Source: Microbulbifer sp. SAOS-129_SWC (GTDB taxonomy: Bacteria; Pseudomonadota; Gammaproteobacteria; Pseudomonadales; Cellvibrionaceae). Taken from it: 64,000 nt of DNA. Made by a program: the position numbers and the translations under genes. How positions within the stretch are numbered: the stretch's first letter is position 1; every line of letters begins with the position of its first letter. The stretch is from positions 248,001 through 312,000 of the forward strand of contig NZ_CP155567.1 of NCBI RefSeq assembly GCF_039696035.1, written 5' to 3'. Shown here piece after piece: positions 15,182 to 25,004 of this stretch. The notes beneath the pieces were generated by a model, which did not search any database, was not told the origin of the DNA, and saw only the letters and a list, made by a program, of their open reading frames with translations.

Positions 15182-16426
15182 TCAACCCGGCGCGTTGCCC
15201 AGCAGCGGTGCGGCTTCACCGGGCAGGGGCAGCTGGGGCAGATCCGCGACGGCCTGCATCAGTCCCTCCTGATACAGCTTGTGGGCCTGCTCTTTTTCGC
15301 CGAGGGCGTGGAGCAGCCGCGCCAGTTCGGCCGAGGTGGCGGGATCCGAGCGCAGAATCAGGCTCTTCTCGAAATACTGGCGGGCCTTGCCCCACAGTTC
15401 GTTGCGCAGGCACAGGCGGCCGAGACAGGTGAGCAGGTCGGCGTTATCGCCGTACTCCTTCTGCCAGCCGTCGGCGACGGTGAGCTGTGCGGCGGCATCG
15501 GCGCCGGTCAGGCAACCGTACAGGCGCGCCATATCCGGGCGCCATTCACGGTTCAGTACCCAGCGCAGCTGCTTCTCCGCCTCGGTGTCGTCGCCGATTT
15601 CGTGCAGCAATTGCGCGTACAGGCTGCGCAATTCCATATTGCGCTGCCAGCGGCCGCTGAGGCCCTGCCAGGTCTCGCGCAGTTTCTCCGTGTCGCGGCG
15701 GCTGGCGGCGTCGCTCAACTGGTGCTGGTAGACCTCCTGTTCCAGCTGCTGCAGCTCCTCTTCGCGCATATTGGCGTGCTTCTCCAGCTGCGGCAGGAGT
15801 TCCCGCAGGCCGTTCCAGTCGCCCAGGCGGTAATAGGCCTGGCGCAGCAGTTGCAGCAGGGCCGGGTGCCTGGGTTCCACCTGCTTGGCGCGCTCGAGGC
15901 TGGCGATACACTGCTCGTAGTGCTTGTCGAGCAGCTGCATGCGCGCCTGGCTGAGCGCGACTGCGAGTTGCGTGTCTTCGCCGCTGGCCTCGGCCTTGGC
16001 CAGCAGTTCGTTGGCCTCGTCGCGATAGCCCAGCTCGAAGGCGCTGCGGGCGGCGGCGAGATAGTTGATCAGCGGCGCGTCGGAGCGCGGTGCGCTTTTG
16101 AGCAGCTGGCGGCGGGCGCGCGACCAGTTCCCCTCCATAAACTCCACCAGGCCATTGGTCAGCCGCCGGCGCGCCACACGGGTACGGCCGAAGCGGATGC
16201 GGCTGACACTGCCGCCAATACCGCGCAGCAGGCTACGCAGGAGCCAGATGGCGAAAAACAGCAGCAACAGTGCAAGGGTCAGTGCACCGATGGCGACCCA
16301 CAGGTTCATTTCAATACGTTCGCCGCCCACCGCAAGCAGCATGTAGCCCGGGTAGCTGCGGATCATTTCGGCGAGGAAGGCACCGAACAGCAAGAAGGCG
16401 AGGGCGGAAAACAGGAAGCGTTTCAC
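15182..16426 (-). CDS. hemY: HemY-like TPR membrane protein
   Basis: Inner-membrane protein of 414 residues of the proteobacterial HemY family (not protoporphyrinogen oxidase). It has two N-terminal transmembrane segments (about 5-25 and 40-65), then an arginine-rich linker and a periplasmic or cytoplasmic TPR region to the end. It accompanies hemCDX and is thought to support heme synthesis. Its ATG overlaps the hemX stop by four bases, so it is co-transcribed. Confidence 0.92.
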   Translation of the reverse strand: MKRFLFSALAFLLFGAFLAEMIRSYPGYMLLAVGGERIEMNLWVAIGALTLALLLLFFAIWLLRSLLRGIGGSVSRIRFGRTRVARRRLTNGLVEFMEGNWSRARRQLLKSAPRSDAPLINYLAAARSAFELGYRDEANELLAKAEASGEDTQLAVALSQARMQLLDKHYEQCIASLERAKQVEPRHPALLQLLRQAYYRLGDWNGLRELLPQLEKHANMREEELQQLEQEVYQHQLSDAASRRDTEKLRETWQGLSGRWQRNMELRSLYAQLLHEIGDDTEAEKQLRWVLNREWRPDMARLYGCLTGADAAAQLTVADGWQKEYGDNADLLTCLGRLCLRNELWGKARQYFEKSLILRSDPATSAELARLLHALGEKEQAHKLYQEGLMQAVADLPQLPLPGEAAPLLGNAPG

Positions 16427-17859
16427 TGGTTGCCACTCCCCGGTGACTGCTCGCCACCGTTGCTGTTTGCGCCCTGCTGGTTACCGTTATCGAGTTTGTG
16501 CAGCCGCTCGATATAGTTGTGCAACGCACTTTGCGAGGCGGACAGGCTGGGCAGTTCCACTGCGATGGGCTCCTGTGCCATCTCCTGCAGTTCCTTGGCG
16601 AGCACGTCGCGCTGGCGGGTGTCGGTGCCGTACTCCAGCAGCAGCTTGCGCGCGCGGCTGAGCGCATCCTTGTATACCGTGCTGTCCTCGCGCAGCAGCG
16701 CCAGTTCCGCCTGTTCCATATTCAGGCGCAGGCTCTGGCGGAAGCGTGCCTCGCTCTGCGGCGAGAGCAGCACCGGGTCTATGTTGCCATCGCGGATGCG
16801 CACCGAATCACGCACAAACTGGGTGAAGTGCTGCCAGCTCCGCTGCCACGCGGATTGCCCGGCTTTGGTCTCCGTTTCTTCCGGCTCTATACTGGCGTCG
16901 AGAGTGGCCAGATCGAACTTCGGCTGGATGTCGGTGCGCAGCAGCTGCTCCTCCAGTGCGCGCAGGCGCAGATACAGCCCCTCGCGATCGATATTGTCCA
17001 CCAGCTTGAGTGCGGTAATGTCCCGAGCCAGCTGCTGGCGCACGCCGTACAGGTCGGGCAGGTTGACGCGGCGTACGATCTGGTCGACTTCTTCCACCAG
17101 CCCGAGGGCGGCGCGGCTGTCGCGTTCGAGCATCAGGCGCTGATTGGCGAGGCGCAGCAAATAGTCGGCCTCGGCCAGCTGCCAGTCTTCGCGGCTGGCA
17201 TTGCCGAGTTCGCCCAGGCGGTTGCCCTGGGCGGTGACGTTGCGCTGCAGTTCGGCGATCTGTTGGCGCAGCTCGGCGACGTTGCCCTGCTGCTGGCGAA
17301 GCTGCTCGCGCAGTTCACTGACGCTCTGGCGGGTGGCGCGATCGACTGCCTGCACCTGTTGCGTTGCGGTCTCGGTAGCTGCGGGCTGTTGCGCTGGCGC
17401 AGTTGCCGCCGGTGCCTCGGCGCCGGGCTGCGTCTCCGGTGCCGTGGCCGCAGCGGTCTGCGGCGCGCTGGCCGGCGTGGCGGCCGTGGATTCGCGCTTG
17501 AATCCGGGAATGAATTCCAGATACGGCGCCAGCCTGTTCTGCACCTGGGGCCAGTTCAGCCAGGCCCAGGTACCGCCAGCGCCGAGCAGGACAATCAGGA
17601 TCAGCAGCCACAGCCAGCCGAAACCGCGTTTGCCGGTCCTGCTCGCGCCACGTTTACCGCCCTTGCCGCCGCTGCCTGACGCCTTCTTCGCCTCGGTTGC
17701 CGTGTCTTTTTTCGCGGCGGTCTTTTTGTCCGCCGCGGCGCCTTTTTCGTGGGCCGCTTTGGTGAAGTTGCTTTCGGCCTGTGCCGGGGTGCCGGGCGCG
17801 GACGCCTGCGGAGCGGGGTCGGTGGCTTTGCCGGAATCTTTGGATTTGTCGTCAGTCAT
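16423..17859 (-). CDS. hemX: HemX-like protein
   Basis: Protein of 478 residues. It has a low-complexity Ala/Lys-rich N-terminus, a single transmembrane helix near residues 80-102 (GWLWLLILIVLLGAG), a coiled coil (RTRQSV to RLGELGN) and the HemX domain with VEEVDQIVRRVNLPD. It is related to the HemX domain sometimes annotated as uroporphyrinogen-III C-methyltransferase, but it has no methyltransferase domain. I use ATG 17859 (MTDDKSKDSG); a TTG 13 codons earlier is less likely. Confidence 0.9.
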   Translation of the reverse strand: MTDDKSKDSGKATDPAPQASAPGTPAQAESNFTKAAHEKGAAADKKTAAKKDTATEAKKASGSGGKGGKRGASRTGKRGFGWLWLLILIVLLGAGGTWAWLNWPQVQNRLAPYLEFIPGFKRESTAATPASAPQTAAATAPETQPGAEAPAATAPAQQPAATETATQQVQAVDRATRQSVSELREQLRQQQGNVAELRQQIAELQRNVTAQGNRLGELGNASREDWQLAEADYLLRLANQRLMLERDSRAALGLVEEVDQIVRRVNLPDLYGVRQQLARDITALKLVDNIDREGLYLRLRALEEQLLRTDIQPKFDLATLDASIEPEETETKAGQSAWQRSWQHFTQFVRDSVRIRDGNIDPVLLSPQSEARFRQSLRLNMEQAELALLREDSTVYKDALSRARKLLLEYGTDTRQRDVLAKELQEMAQEPIAVELPSLSASQSALHNYIERLHKLDNGNQQGANSNGGEQSPGSGNQ

Positions 17860-17980
17860 GGGTATGGCAGGAACAACGGCGGTAGAAAATGTCGTCAAAT
17901 TATAGCGACTGGCGGCACGCTTTATATGGCATGTGGCGCTGTTTTAAAAAATTTTACTCAATTCGGGCGGCAAAACCGGC

Positions 17981-18757
17981 TCAGGCAGCGAGCAGGGCAT
18001 TTTCCAGGGCCGCCAGCATGGCGTCGTCGCCGGCGTTGCCCGCGGCGAGGGGACGGGCGAAGCCGAGTGCGCGCGCCTGTGCAGCCACCCGCTCGCTGGG
18101 ACAGATCAGCGGCACCAGCTTGAGTTGCGGGCGGCCGCCGGTATCGATGCAGTGACTGAGGTTGGCGAGAGTTTCACCGCTGTGCACGGCAATCGCATCG
18201 GGGCTTTGGCGGTAGGCGGCCAGCTGTTCGGCGGCGCTGGCGGGCAGGGTGCGGCGGTAGAGCTCGCAGTAGTCCACCCGCGCACCGCGCTCGCGCAAGG
18301 TGTCGCCGATCAGGGTGCGGCCGCCGCAGCCGCGGAAGATCAGCACCCGCTTGTCTTGCATCTGCTGCAGTTCCGGCCGCGCGAGCAGGGTTTCCGAGTC
18401 CATGCTGCCGCTGCTGTGATCGCTGTGGATGCCGCGCTCGGCCAGCGCGCGCGCGGTGGCGGCACCGATGGCATAGCAGTGCGGGCCCAGCGGCAGCTGC
18501 GGCCAGTAGTCGTCGAGCCAGTCACAGCCGTGACGCACGGCGTTCTGCGATACGAAAATGGCGCAGTCCACCTGATCGAAATCGAGGATCCGGCTTTTGA
18601 TCGCCTGCAGCCCGGCGTTGTCGCCGACCGCTTCGATCGCCAGCATCGGCAGGCAGTCCACCGCAGCGCCGGCGGCGCACAGCCGCTCGCACCATCCGCG
18701 CGCCTGTGCGGCGGGGCGGGTGACGAGAATGCGCTTGCCGGCGAGCGGTTTGGTCAC
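17981..18757 (-). CDS. hemD: Uroporphyrinogen-III synthase HemD
   Basis: Cyclises hydroxymethylbilane to uroporphyrinogen III. The start GTG 18757 lies two bases after the hemC stop and gives 258 residues beginning TKPLAGKRILVTRP, the usual opening strand. Later segments (FVSQNAVRHG, AIGAATARALAERG, IFRGCGGRTLIGDTLRERGA) match HemD. The frame is open much further upstream but overlaps hemC, so the longer start is rejected. Confidence 0.93.
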   Translation of the reverse strand: MTKPLAGKRILVTRPAAQARGWCERLCAAGAAVDCLPMLAIEAVGDNAGLQAIKSRILDFDQVDCAIFVSQNAVRHGCDWLDDYWPQLPLGPHCYAIGAATARALAERGIHSDHSSGSMDSETLLARPELQQMQDKRVLIFRGCGGRTLIGDTLRERGARVDYCELYRRTLPASAAEQLAAYRQSPDAIAVHSGETLANLSHCIDTGGRPQLKLVPLICPSERVAAQARALGFARPLAAGNAGDDAMLAALENALLAA

Positions 18758-18759
18758 GG

Positions 18760-19677
18760 TCAGATGGCGGCGAGAATCTTGTCGGCGCCGGCGGACAGCA
18801 GTTCCTCGGCCAGGGCGATGCCCATGGCCTCGCCGTCGGCGGCGGGACCGCGGCGCTCGCCGCGCACCATGGTTGCGCCGTCGGGGCTGCCCACCAGGCC
18901 GCGCAGCCACAGTTGTTCCCCCTGCAGCTCGGCGTAGCAGCCGATCGGCACCTGGCAGCTACCGTTGAGACGTTTGACGACGGCGCGCTCGGCGGCCAGC
19001 CGCGCCGCGGTGGCGTCGCAGTGCAGCGGCTGCAGCAGGGCTTCCAGCTCGGCGTCGCGGCGGCACTCGATGCCCACGGCACCCTGGCCGCCGGCGGGCA
19101 GGGAAATTTCCGGGGCGAGGAAAGTGCGGATGCGCGCGCGCATCTCCAGGCGCAGCAGGCCGGCGGCGGCGAGCACGATAGCGTCGAAATCACCGGCATC
19201 CAGCTTGGCCAGGCGGGTGTTCACATTGCCGCGCAGGAACTTCACCTCGAGATCCGGCCGCCGCGCCAGCAGCTGGCACTGGCGGCGCAGGCTGGAAGTG
19301 CCGACCACGGCGCCGGCGGGCAGCGCATCGAGATCAGCATAGTGATTGCTCACAAACGCATCGCGTGGGTCTTCGCGTTCGCAGATCACCGGCAGGTGCA
19401 GGCCGTCGGGAAATTCCATCGGCACATCTTTCATTGAGTGCACGGCGATATCGGCCTCGCCGTTCAGCATCGCGCGTTCCAGTTCCTTGACGAACAGGCC
19501 CTTGCCGCCGACCTTGGCCAGCGGGATATCCAGCAGCTGGTCGCCGCGGCTGGTCAGCGGCAGCAGTTCGATGGTCGCGTCGGGGTGCAGCTGCTGCAGG
19601 CGATCTTTCACGTAATTGGCCTGCCAGAGGGCCAGGGCGCTTTCGCGAGTGGCGATGCGGAGGCGGGAAATGGGCAT
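18760..19677 (-). CDS. hemC: Porphobilinogen deaminase HemC
   Basis: Hydroxymethylbilane synthase of 305 residues, the normal size. The dipyrromethane-cofactor Cys lies in [10 protein letters not shown], with [11 protein letters not shown] at the N-terminus and HSMKDVP in the middle. The start is ATG 19677; the long upstream open frame overlaps ruvX on the same strand and is not used. It is the first gene of hemC-hemD-hemX-hemY, an arrangement common in gammaproteobacteria. Confidence 0.97.
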   Translation of the reverse strand: MPISRLRIATRESALALWQANYVKDRLQQLHPDATIELLPLTSRGDQLLDIPLAKVGGKGLFVKELERAMLNGEADIAVHSMKDVPMEFPDGLHLPVICEREDPRDAFVSNHYADLDALPAGAVVGTSSLRRQCQLLARRPDLEVKFLRGNVNTRLAKLDAGDFDAIVLAAAGLLRLEMRARIRTFLAPEISLPAGGQGAVGIECRRDAELEALLQPLHCDATAARLAAERAVVKRLNGSCQVPIGCYAELQGEQLWLRGLVGSPDGATMVRGERRGPAADGEAMGIALAEELLSAGADKILAAI

Positions 19678-19736
19678 ACGGCGTCGGTCGCTTGGGAAAT
19701 GGGGGGCCCATTCTAGCAGAGCCGTGCGCGAGCGCG

Positions 19737-20168
19737 TCAGTCGGCAGTGAGGGCGCGCAGCCAGTCCTCGCAAATGATACGCGCAGCGATGGAGTCCACC
19801 GGGTCCTGTGCATAGTTGCCCTTGTGGCCGCGCTCGAAGGCCTCTTCCTTGGCGGCGCGGGTGCTGAGTCGCTCGTCGACCAGTTCGACCGGCAGACCGG
19901 TGCGGCCGTGCAGGCGGTTGCCGAACTTGCGCGCGCGGGCGCCGAACTCGCTTTCGCTGCCATCCATGTTCAGCGGCAGACCGACCAGCAGTCGCTGTGG
20001 TTGCCATTCATCCAGCAGCTTCTGCAGCTGGCCCCAGTCCGGCTGGCCGTCTCTGGCCGGCAGCGGCGCGAGCTCGCGGGCGGTGCCGGTGAGGCTCTGG
20101 CCAAACGCGACACCAATGGAGCGGGTGCCGAAATCGAAGGCGAGGGCGGTGATGGTTTTTGAACCCAT
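19737..20168 (-). CDS. ruvX: RuvX/YqgF Holliday junction resolvase-like protein
   Basis: RNase H-fold protein of 143 residues, implicated in 16S rRNA 5' processing and resolvase-like activity. The first acidic residue is in [12 protein letters not shown]; other conserved parts are [20 protein letters not shown] and [13 protein letters not shown]. Start ATG 20168. It lies directly downstream of yqgE, as in many gammaproteobacteria. Confidence 0.95.
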   Translation of the reverse strand: MGSKTITALAFDFGTRSIGVAFGQSLTGTARELAPLPARDGQPDWGQLQKLLDEWQPQRLLVGLPLNMDGSESEFGARARKFGNRLHGRTGLPVELVDERLSTRAAKEEAFERGHKGNYAQDPVDSIAARIICEDWLRALTAD

Positions 20169-20287
20169 GAGGAAACCTGTGTGAGACGTAGTGAGCGGTT
20201 GGCTGGTGGTGGCCGCCGGAGCGGAGCAGGCGGAGTGTACTGCAGTGCGCGAGCATTGTGACCGGGCTGGCGCACCAGCGCCGCCGG

Positions 20288-20309
20288 CGGCAAGCGCTGT
20301 GGCTTGCCG
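20288..20309 (-). terminator. Hairpin between yqgE and ruvX
   Basis: Arms CGGCAAGC (20288-20295) and GCTTGCCG (20302-20309) lie just after the yqgE stop on the minus strand. No T-run, so its role is uncertain. Confidence 0.35.
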
Positions 20310-20316
20310 GGGTCTA

Positions 20317-20901
20317 TTAGGCGTGTCCGGCCTGGGAGCCGAGCCCGCCCATATCGATACCGTGGCGTGCGGCGGCTGTCTGCCAGCGCTTTTCCCACGG
20401 CGTCGCGAACAGGATTTCCGGTTCTGCCGGCAGGGTCAGCCAGGCGTTGTCGGCCAGCTCTTCCTCCAGTTGGCCGGGCCCCCAGCCGGAGTAGCCCAGT
20501 GCCAGCAGCACGTCGTCGGGGCCGCGGCCGGCGGCGAGGGATTCGAGGATATCCTTGGAAGCGGTCAGGCTGATATCGCGGTTGACCTCGAGGGTGGAAT
20601 CGAACACCGCGCCGGCGCCGTGCAGGACGAAGCCCTGTTCCGGCGACACGGGACCGCCCAGCAATACCATTTCATCACCGCGCAGGCTGAAGTCCTCGAG
20701 GGACAGCTGCTCGAACACTTCTTTCCAGAACACCTTGCTGGGCGCGTTGATGACGATGGCCATGGCGCCGTCGCGGTTGTGCTCACAGACGAAAGCGATG
20801 GTCTGGTGGAAGCGCGGATCCTCCATGCCGGGCATGGCGAGCAGGAACTGGCCGCGCAGGCCGCCGTGGGTCAGGTCGCTGTCGATATTGGTGTGGTTCA
20901 T
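20317..20901 (-). CDS. yqgE: YqgE/AlgH family protein
   Basis: DUF179 protein of 194 residues. Characteristic segments are GQFLLAMPGMEDPRF, CEHNRDGAMAIVIN and GGPVSPEQGFVLH. The biochemical role is unresolved; the pseudomonad homologue has been called AlgH. Start ATG 20901. Neighbours (TonB-like gene upstream, ruvX downstream) match Pseudomonas order. Confidence 0.95.
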   Translation of the reverse strand: MNHTNIDSDLTHGGLRGQFLLAMPGMEDPRFHQTIAFVCEHNRDGAMAIVINAPSKVFWKEVFEQLSLEDFSLRGDEMVLLGGPVSPEQGFVLHGAGAVFDSTLEVNRDISLTASKDILESLAAGRGPDDVLLALGYSGWGPGQLEEELADNAWLTLPAEPEILFATPWEKRWQTAAARHGIDMGGLGSQAGHA

Positions 20902-20990
20902 AGCGCAAGTTTAACCCGAATCGTGTGCCGCCGGTCGCCGGGTGTTATTCGCCCCGCCGAGTGTGGGGCGCAGAATGCCCAGCGGCGCCC

Positions 20991-21896
20991 TTAGCCACGC
21001 TTGGGTGCAGCGCCGGCGGCGGTGGAGAAGCCGGTCATTTCAAAGCGCCAGGTGCGGATGATCTCCAGGCGGTCGGCTTCCTTGCGGATCTCTGCCGGGA
21101 AGGGCGCGAAGGGGGCCGCCAGGCGCACAATCTGCTGGGCGGCGTCATCGAGTACGCGCTGGCCGGAGGATTTCAGGATCACCACATCTTCGACTGCGCC
21201 AGTGGGCAGCAGCCGCACCATCATGCGCAGGCTGCCGGTGATCTGCTGTTGCAGCGCCTGCTGCGGGAAATTGTCGTTGCCGACGGCTTCCACTTTCTGG
21301 CGCCAGGCGTGCAGATAGGCGGCGTCGGCGGAGGCCTTGGTTGCCACCGAGGTCAGGCGGCGGACCCGCGGGCGCTGGGCAATGGTCTGGCGGATCTTGT
21401 CGAGGCGCGCCTGCAGGCTGGCAATTTCCGGGTTGGTCAGCGGCAGGTCGTTGGGGGCGTCGCCGCGTTTCTCCTGTGACGGCTTGTCCTCGGCCGGCAG
21501 CTCCGGCGCCTGCTGCGGGCTGTCACCGATGGTAGTGACCAGCTGGCGGCGCTGCTCGGCCGGGCGCGCGGCCTGTTGCTGCGGCAGCGGATTGACTTCG
21601 CGGATCGCGGTGTCGGCGATTTCTGCGCGGCGGTTGGTGGAAAGTTCTTTGGGCGTGTCGGCGCTGCCGCTGGCCTGCTGGTTGTGCTGCGCCAGGTAGT
21701 CGGCGTCTTCGGGCGCCTGCGCGGAACGGTGTTGCGCCAGCGTGACCTCCAGCGTGGGGGGCGCCTGGTGCGCCTCGGGCGCGGAAAAGGCCACGCCGAA
21801 TATCACCAGCGCGTGAAAGGCGCAGGCGACAAACAGGGCGAACACGAAGCGGTCGTGCTGGGCGGCCTGGAGCTGTGGGCTGGCGGTCGGGTTCAT
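20991..21896 (-). CDS. TonB3-like energy transducer family protein
   Basis: Protein of 301 residues with an N-terminal membrane anchor (about 17-38, FALFVACAFHALVIFGVAF), a Gln/Ala-rich periplasmic linker and a C-terminal TonB domain (YLHAWRQKVEAVGNDNFP, GSLRMMVRLLPTGAVEDV, RTWRFEM). The position between gshB and yqgE next to pilG matches Pseudomonas tonB3, which is needed for twitching motility. No exbB/exbD is nearby. Start ATG 21896. Confidence 0.85.
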   Translation of the reverse strand: MNPTASPQLQAAQHDRFVFALFVACAFHALVIFGVAFSAPEAHQAPPTLEVTLAQHRSAQAPEDADYLAQHNQQASGSADTPKELSTNRRAEIADTAIREVNPLPQQQAARPAEQRRQLVTTIGDSPQQAPELPAEDKPSQEKRGDAPNDLPLTNPEIASLQARLDKIRQTIAQRPRVRRLTSVATKASADAAYLHAWRQKVEAVGNDNFPQQALQQQITGSLRMMVRLLPTGAVEDVVILKSSGQRVLDDAAQQIVRLAAPFAPFPAEIRKEADRLEIIRTWRFEMTGFSTAAGAAPKRG

Positions 21897-21958
21897 TTGC
21901 TTTTTATTGGTTACTGCTTGCGGGTGCACCCAGTCGTCCCTGACTGCGGCTGCACAGT

Positions 21959-22915
21959 TTAACCCTTTTGTTCGAGCCGGTCTGTGATCGCGCGCATCAG
22001 TCGCGCGCCGATGTCGGTATCGTAGGCGGCGTCGATTTCCCGCACGCAGGTGGGGCTGGTGACATTGATTTCGGTCAGGTAGTCGCCGATCACGTCGAGG
22101 CCGACAAACAGCAGGCCGCGCTCTTTCAGCGACGGCGCCACCTGCGCGACGATCCAGCGGTCGCGCTCGGTCAGTGGTCGCGCTTCGCCGCGGCCGCCGG
22201 CGGCCAGATTGCCGCGGGTCTCTCCGGCTTCGGGAATCCGCGCCAGGCAGTAGGGCACGGCTTCCCCATCCACTACCAGAATACGTTTGTCGCCGTCTTT
22301 GATCTCGGGGATATAGCGCTGGCCCATGATCTGCTGCCGACCATGCCCGGTGAGCATTTCCAGGATGGCGCCGAGATTGGCGCCGTCGGGCTTGCAGTGG
22401 AACACGCCGCTGCCGCCCATGCCGTCCAGGGGCTTGAAGATGACGTCTTTGTGCGCGGCGTGGAAGGCGCGCAGGCGGGGCATACTGCGGCTGACGATCA
22501 GCGGCGGGCAGCACTGGGCAAAGCTGGTGGCGAAGATCTTCTCGTTGCAGTCGCGCAGTGCCTGGGGTTTGTTGACCACCAGTGTGCCCTCGCGCTCGGC
22601 CGCTTCGAGAATATAGGTGGAATAGATGTATTCGTTGTCGAAAGGCGGGTCGACGCGCATCAGCATCGTGTCGATCGCGCCCAGCGGCATCTCGGCGGCG
22701 TCGCCGAGTTCGTACCAGCGCGCGGGGTCGTCGAACACTTTCAGCGGCCGGCCCACGCCCATGGCGCGCCCGTCGGCGAGGAAGAGGTCACTCTGTTCAA
22801 AATAAAACAGGGTAAAACCGCTGCGCTGTGCGGCCTGCAGCAGCGCGAGGGTGGTGTCTTTCTTAAAATTGATCCGGGCGATGGGGTCCATCACCACACC
22901 GAGGGAGTAACTCAT
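21959..22915 (-). CDS. gshB: Glutathione synthetase GshB
   Basis: ATP-grasp ligase joining gamma-glutamylcysteine and glycine. It has 318 residues from ATG 22915 (MSYSLGVVMDPIARIN), the expected length. The ATP-grasp core includes DVIFKPLDGMGGSGVF and the metal-binding end GDYLTEINVTSPTC. It is divergent from the pilG group. Confidence 0.97.
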   Translation of the reverse strand: MSYSLGVVMDPIARINFKKDTTLALLQAAQRSGFTLFYFEQSDLFLADGRAMGVGRPLKVFDDPARWYELGDAAEMPLGAIDTMLMRVDPPFDNEYIYSTYILEAAEREGTLVVNKPQALRDCNEKIFATSFAQCCPPLIVSRSMPRLRAFHAAHKDVIFKPLDGMGGSGVFHCKPDGANLGAILEMLTGHGRQQIMGQRYIPEIKDGDKRILVVDGEAVPYCLARIPEAGETRGNLAAGGRGEARPLTERDRWIVAQVAPSLKERGLLFVGLDVIGDYLTEINVTSPTCVREIDAAYDTDIGARLMRAITDRLEQKG

Positions 22916-23258
22916 AGCGGTTTCCGTGCCGGTTGGGTTGTGCCGCCGTAAGTTAAGATCTGGCTGGCAGCGGTGCAAGCGTTTAGCGGTGAAAAGTCTG
23001 CTCAATAAATGAACATCTCATGGCTGCGTATCCTGCGCAGTAGAACTTTGCTGACTATTTGTGCATTTGTCTCACGGTGCCACTGTCGTCGCCCGGACTT
23101 CGGTAGATTCACCGTGGGTTCTGTGATAAAAGTTGGTTCTGATGTGCGACCTTGGCGTGAACCGAGGCGCCCAGACCCTGAAAGTGGTTCAAGAAAGGGC
23201 GATGCCGGCGGTTATATCGCTGTGCCCGAAAAAAAGTAAACAGGGGATTCAATAACCT
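22916..23258. other. Divergent control region between gshB and pilG
   Basis: 343 bp without a gene. It must contain promoters for gshB (minus) and the pil-chp genes (plus), but I see no pair of elements strong enough to call and no clear -24/-12 sigma54 site. AGGGGA before pilG is its ribosome site. Confidence 0.5.
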
Positions 23259-23654
23259 ATGGAGCTCAACTGGGAAAGCCTGACGGTGATGGTGATCGAC
23301 GATAGCAAGACTATCCGTCGCACCGCTGAGACCCTGCTGCAAAAAGCGGGCTGTACCGTGGTCACCGCCACCGATGGTTTCGACGCGTTGGCCAAGATTG
23401 CCGATTCGCGGCCGGACATTATTTTTGTCGACATCATGATGCCGCGTCTGGACGGCTATCAGACCTGCGCACTGATCAAGAACAACAGCGAATTCCGCGC
23501 TACGCCAGTGGTGATGCTGTCGAGCAAGGACGGCCTGTTCGACAAGGCCAAGGGGCGCGTGGTTGGATGCGATCAATATTTAACCAAGCCTTTCAGCAAG
23601 AGCGAGCTGCTCGGTGCCATTTCCGCGCACGCCAAGCCGCACCACGCGGCCTGA
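23259..23654 (+). CDS. pilG: PilG, type IV pilus response regulator
   Basis: Stand-alone CheY-like receiver of 131 residues. The phosphoacceptor is Asp58 in FVDIMMPRLDG; the acidic pair is MVIDDS (14-15) and the conserved Lys is in YLTKPFSK. The sequence follows Pseudomonas PilG closely (DDSKTIRRTAETLL; KDGLFDKAKGR). It promotes pilus extension downstream of ChpA. First gene of the cluster, start ATG 23259. Confidence 0.95.
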   Translation: MELNWESLTVMVIDDSKTIRRTAETLLQKAGCTVVTATDGFDALAKIADSRPDIIFVDIMMPRLDGYQTCALIKNNSEFRATPVVMLSSKDGLFDKAKGRVVGCDQYLTKPFSKSELLGAISAHAKPHHAA

Positions 23655-23904
23655 GTTGGCGCCGTGGTTGTGACTTTGTCGAGGTCGCTGGCGTAGAATA
23701 GGTCGCGCCGCGATTTTGTTGATCGCGGCTTCAACGATATGGGCGGTTTCTGTATGGGCTCCGTGCCCGGCAGGAACACACGAACGAGTGTGGTTGCAGC
23801 CTCCAGTGCTGTACATCGCACGGGAAAGATAAGACTACAAGTTTCCGCTGCAGTTCGCCTGGCGACTGGTGTGGATGCTGACAGTAAATGTCGCGGGGGA
23901 AACC

Positions 23905-24267
23905 ATGGCAAGAGTATTGATTGTTGACGACTCGCCAACAGAAACACACAAGCTGACTACAATCCTGGAGAAGAACGGCCATGCGGTGATAGCCGCTACC
24001 AATGGCGAGAACGGGGTTGATGTGGCGCGCGAGCAGAAGCCCGATGTCATCCTGATGGATATCGTCATGCCGGGCCTTAACGGCTTCCAGGCCACCCGCC
24101 AGCTGAGCAAGGACGACAGCACCAATGGTATCCCGATCATTATCGTGACCACCAAGGATCAGGACACCGACCGCGTCTGGGGCATGCGCCAGGGTGCGCA
24201 GGCCTACCTGACCAAGCCGGTCGACGAGGGCAAGCTGCTGGGTACCATCGAGGAGGTGTTGGCCTAG
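23905..24267 (+). CDS. pilH: PilH, type IV pilus response regulator
   Basis: Second stand-alone CheY-like receiver, 120 residues, with phosphoacceptor Asp52 (LMDIVMPGLNG). ATG 23905 has GGGGGA upstream and gives the usual MARVLIVDDSPTE; an earlier GTG at 23869 is less likely. In Pseudomonas PilH opposes or tunes PilG output, affecting retraction. The 250-bp gap after pilG holds no gene. Confidence 0.94.
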   Translation: MARVLIVDDSPTETHKLTTILEKNGHAVIAATNGENGVDVAREQKPDVILMDIVMPGLNGFQATRQLSKDDSTNGIPIIIVTTKDQDTDRVWGMRQGAQAYLTKPVDEGKLLGTIEEVLA

Positions 24268-24283
24268 GCCAGCTGCGAACTCA

Positions 24284-24826
24284 GTGCAGTCAAAACAGAC
24301 CCCTTATCTCGCACTGGTCGATATCGCGCGGCGCGCCAAGGCGCAGTCCGCCGGCCTGCCCGGCCGCCAGGAGGTAAAGCCTCACTGGACCGGGGTTGGT
24401 TTCACTCTGCTGGGCCACCGCTTCGTTGCCTCGATGGACGATGTGGTGGAACTGCTGGAAGTACCGCAGTACACCTTTGTCCCCGGCGTTCAGCCGTGGG
24501 TGCGCGGTGTCGCCAATGTGCGCGGCCGCCTGTTGCCGATGTTCGACCTGGCCGCATTTTTCGGCGGCCAGTTGGGCGGGCCGCGGCAGCGGCGCCGGGT
24601 GCTGGTGGTCGAGCGCGATAAAGTCTACGCCGGTCTGATTGTCGACGAGCTGCACGGCATGCAGCACCTCCCGTTGGAGTATGCCGGGCATGCGCCGGGC
24701 GATTTGCTGGAGCCGTTTGCACCGATGGTCAACGGCCAGTTCCAGCTGCCGCAGGGGCGCTGGCTGGTGTTTGACATGCATGCGTTGATCAACGATTTCC
24801 AGTTTATGGATGCCGCGGCCCAGTAG
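24284..24826 (+). CDS. pilI: PilI, CheW-like adaptor
   Basis: CheW-domain protein of 180 residues coupling PilJ to the ChpA kinase. Conserved elements are GFTLLGHRFVASMDDVVE, GVANVRGRLLPMFDL and VLVVERDKVYAGLIVDEL. The start is GTG 24284, 16 bases after the pilH stop. Confidence 0.92.
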   Translation: MQSKQTPYLALVDIARRAKAQSAGLPGRQEVKPHWTGVGFTLLGHRFVASMDDVVELLEVPQYTFVPGVQPWVRGVANVRGRLLPMFDLAAFFGGQLGGPRQRRRVLVVERDKVYAGLIVDELHGMQHLPLEYAGHAPGDLLEPFAPMVNGQFQLPQGRWLVFDMHALINDFQFMDAAAQ

Positions 24827-25004
24827 GTCGCGGCATTCTGATTTTCCCGCTCGGGGAAAGTTCGACCGCGATGGCATCTGTCGCGCTCGAAGTCCATCGG
24901 GAAAAGCACCACTCGATCTCGTTGAGGTCGGCGTGGAGCAAAGCGTTCATTTAATGTGGTGATAAAAAGAATTGGCCTGGAGACAGGTCCGCCAGGAGTA
25001 AACT

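Noticed and set aside
18758..18910. N-terminal extension of hemD
   Set aside because: The added Arg-rich part is another frame of hemC; GTG 18757 fits the family and the operon spacing.
20288..20309. A regulatory RNA between yqgE and ruvX
   Set aside because: Only a simple 8-bp hairpin is visible, without conserved features of a known RNA.
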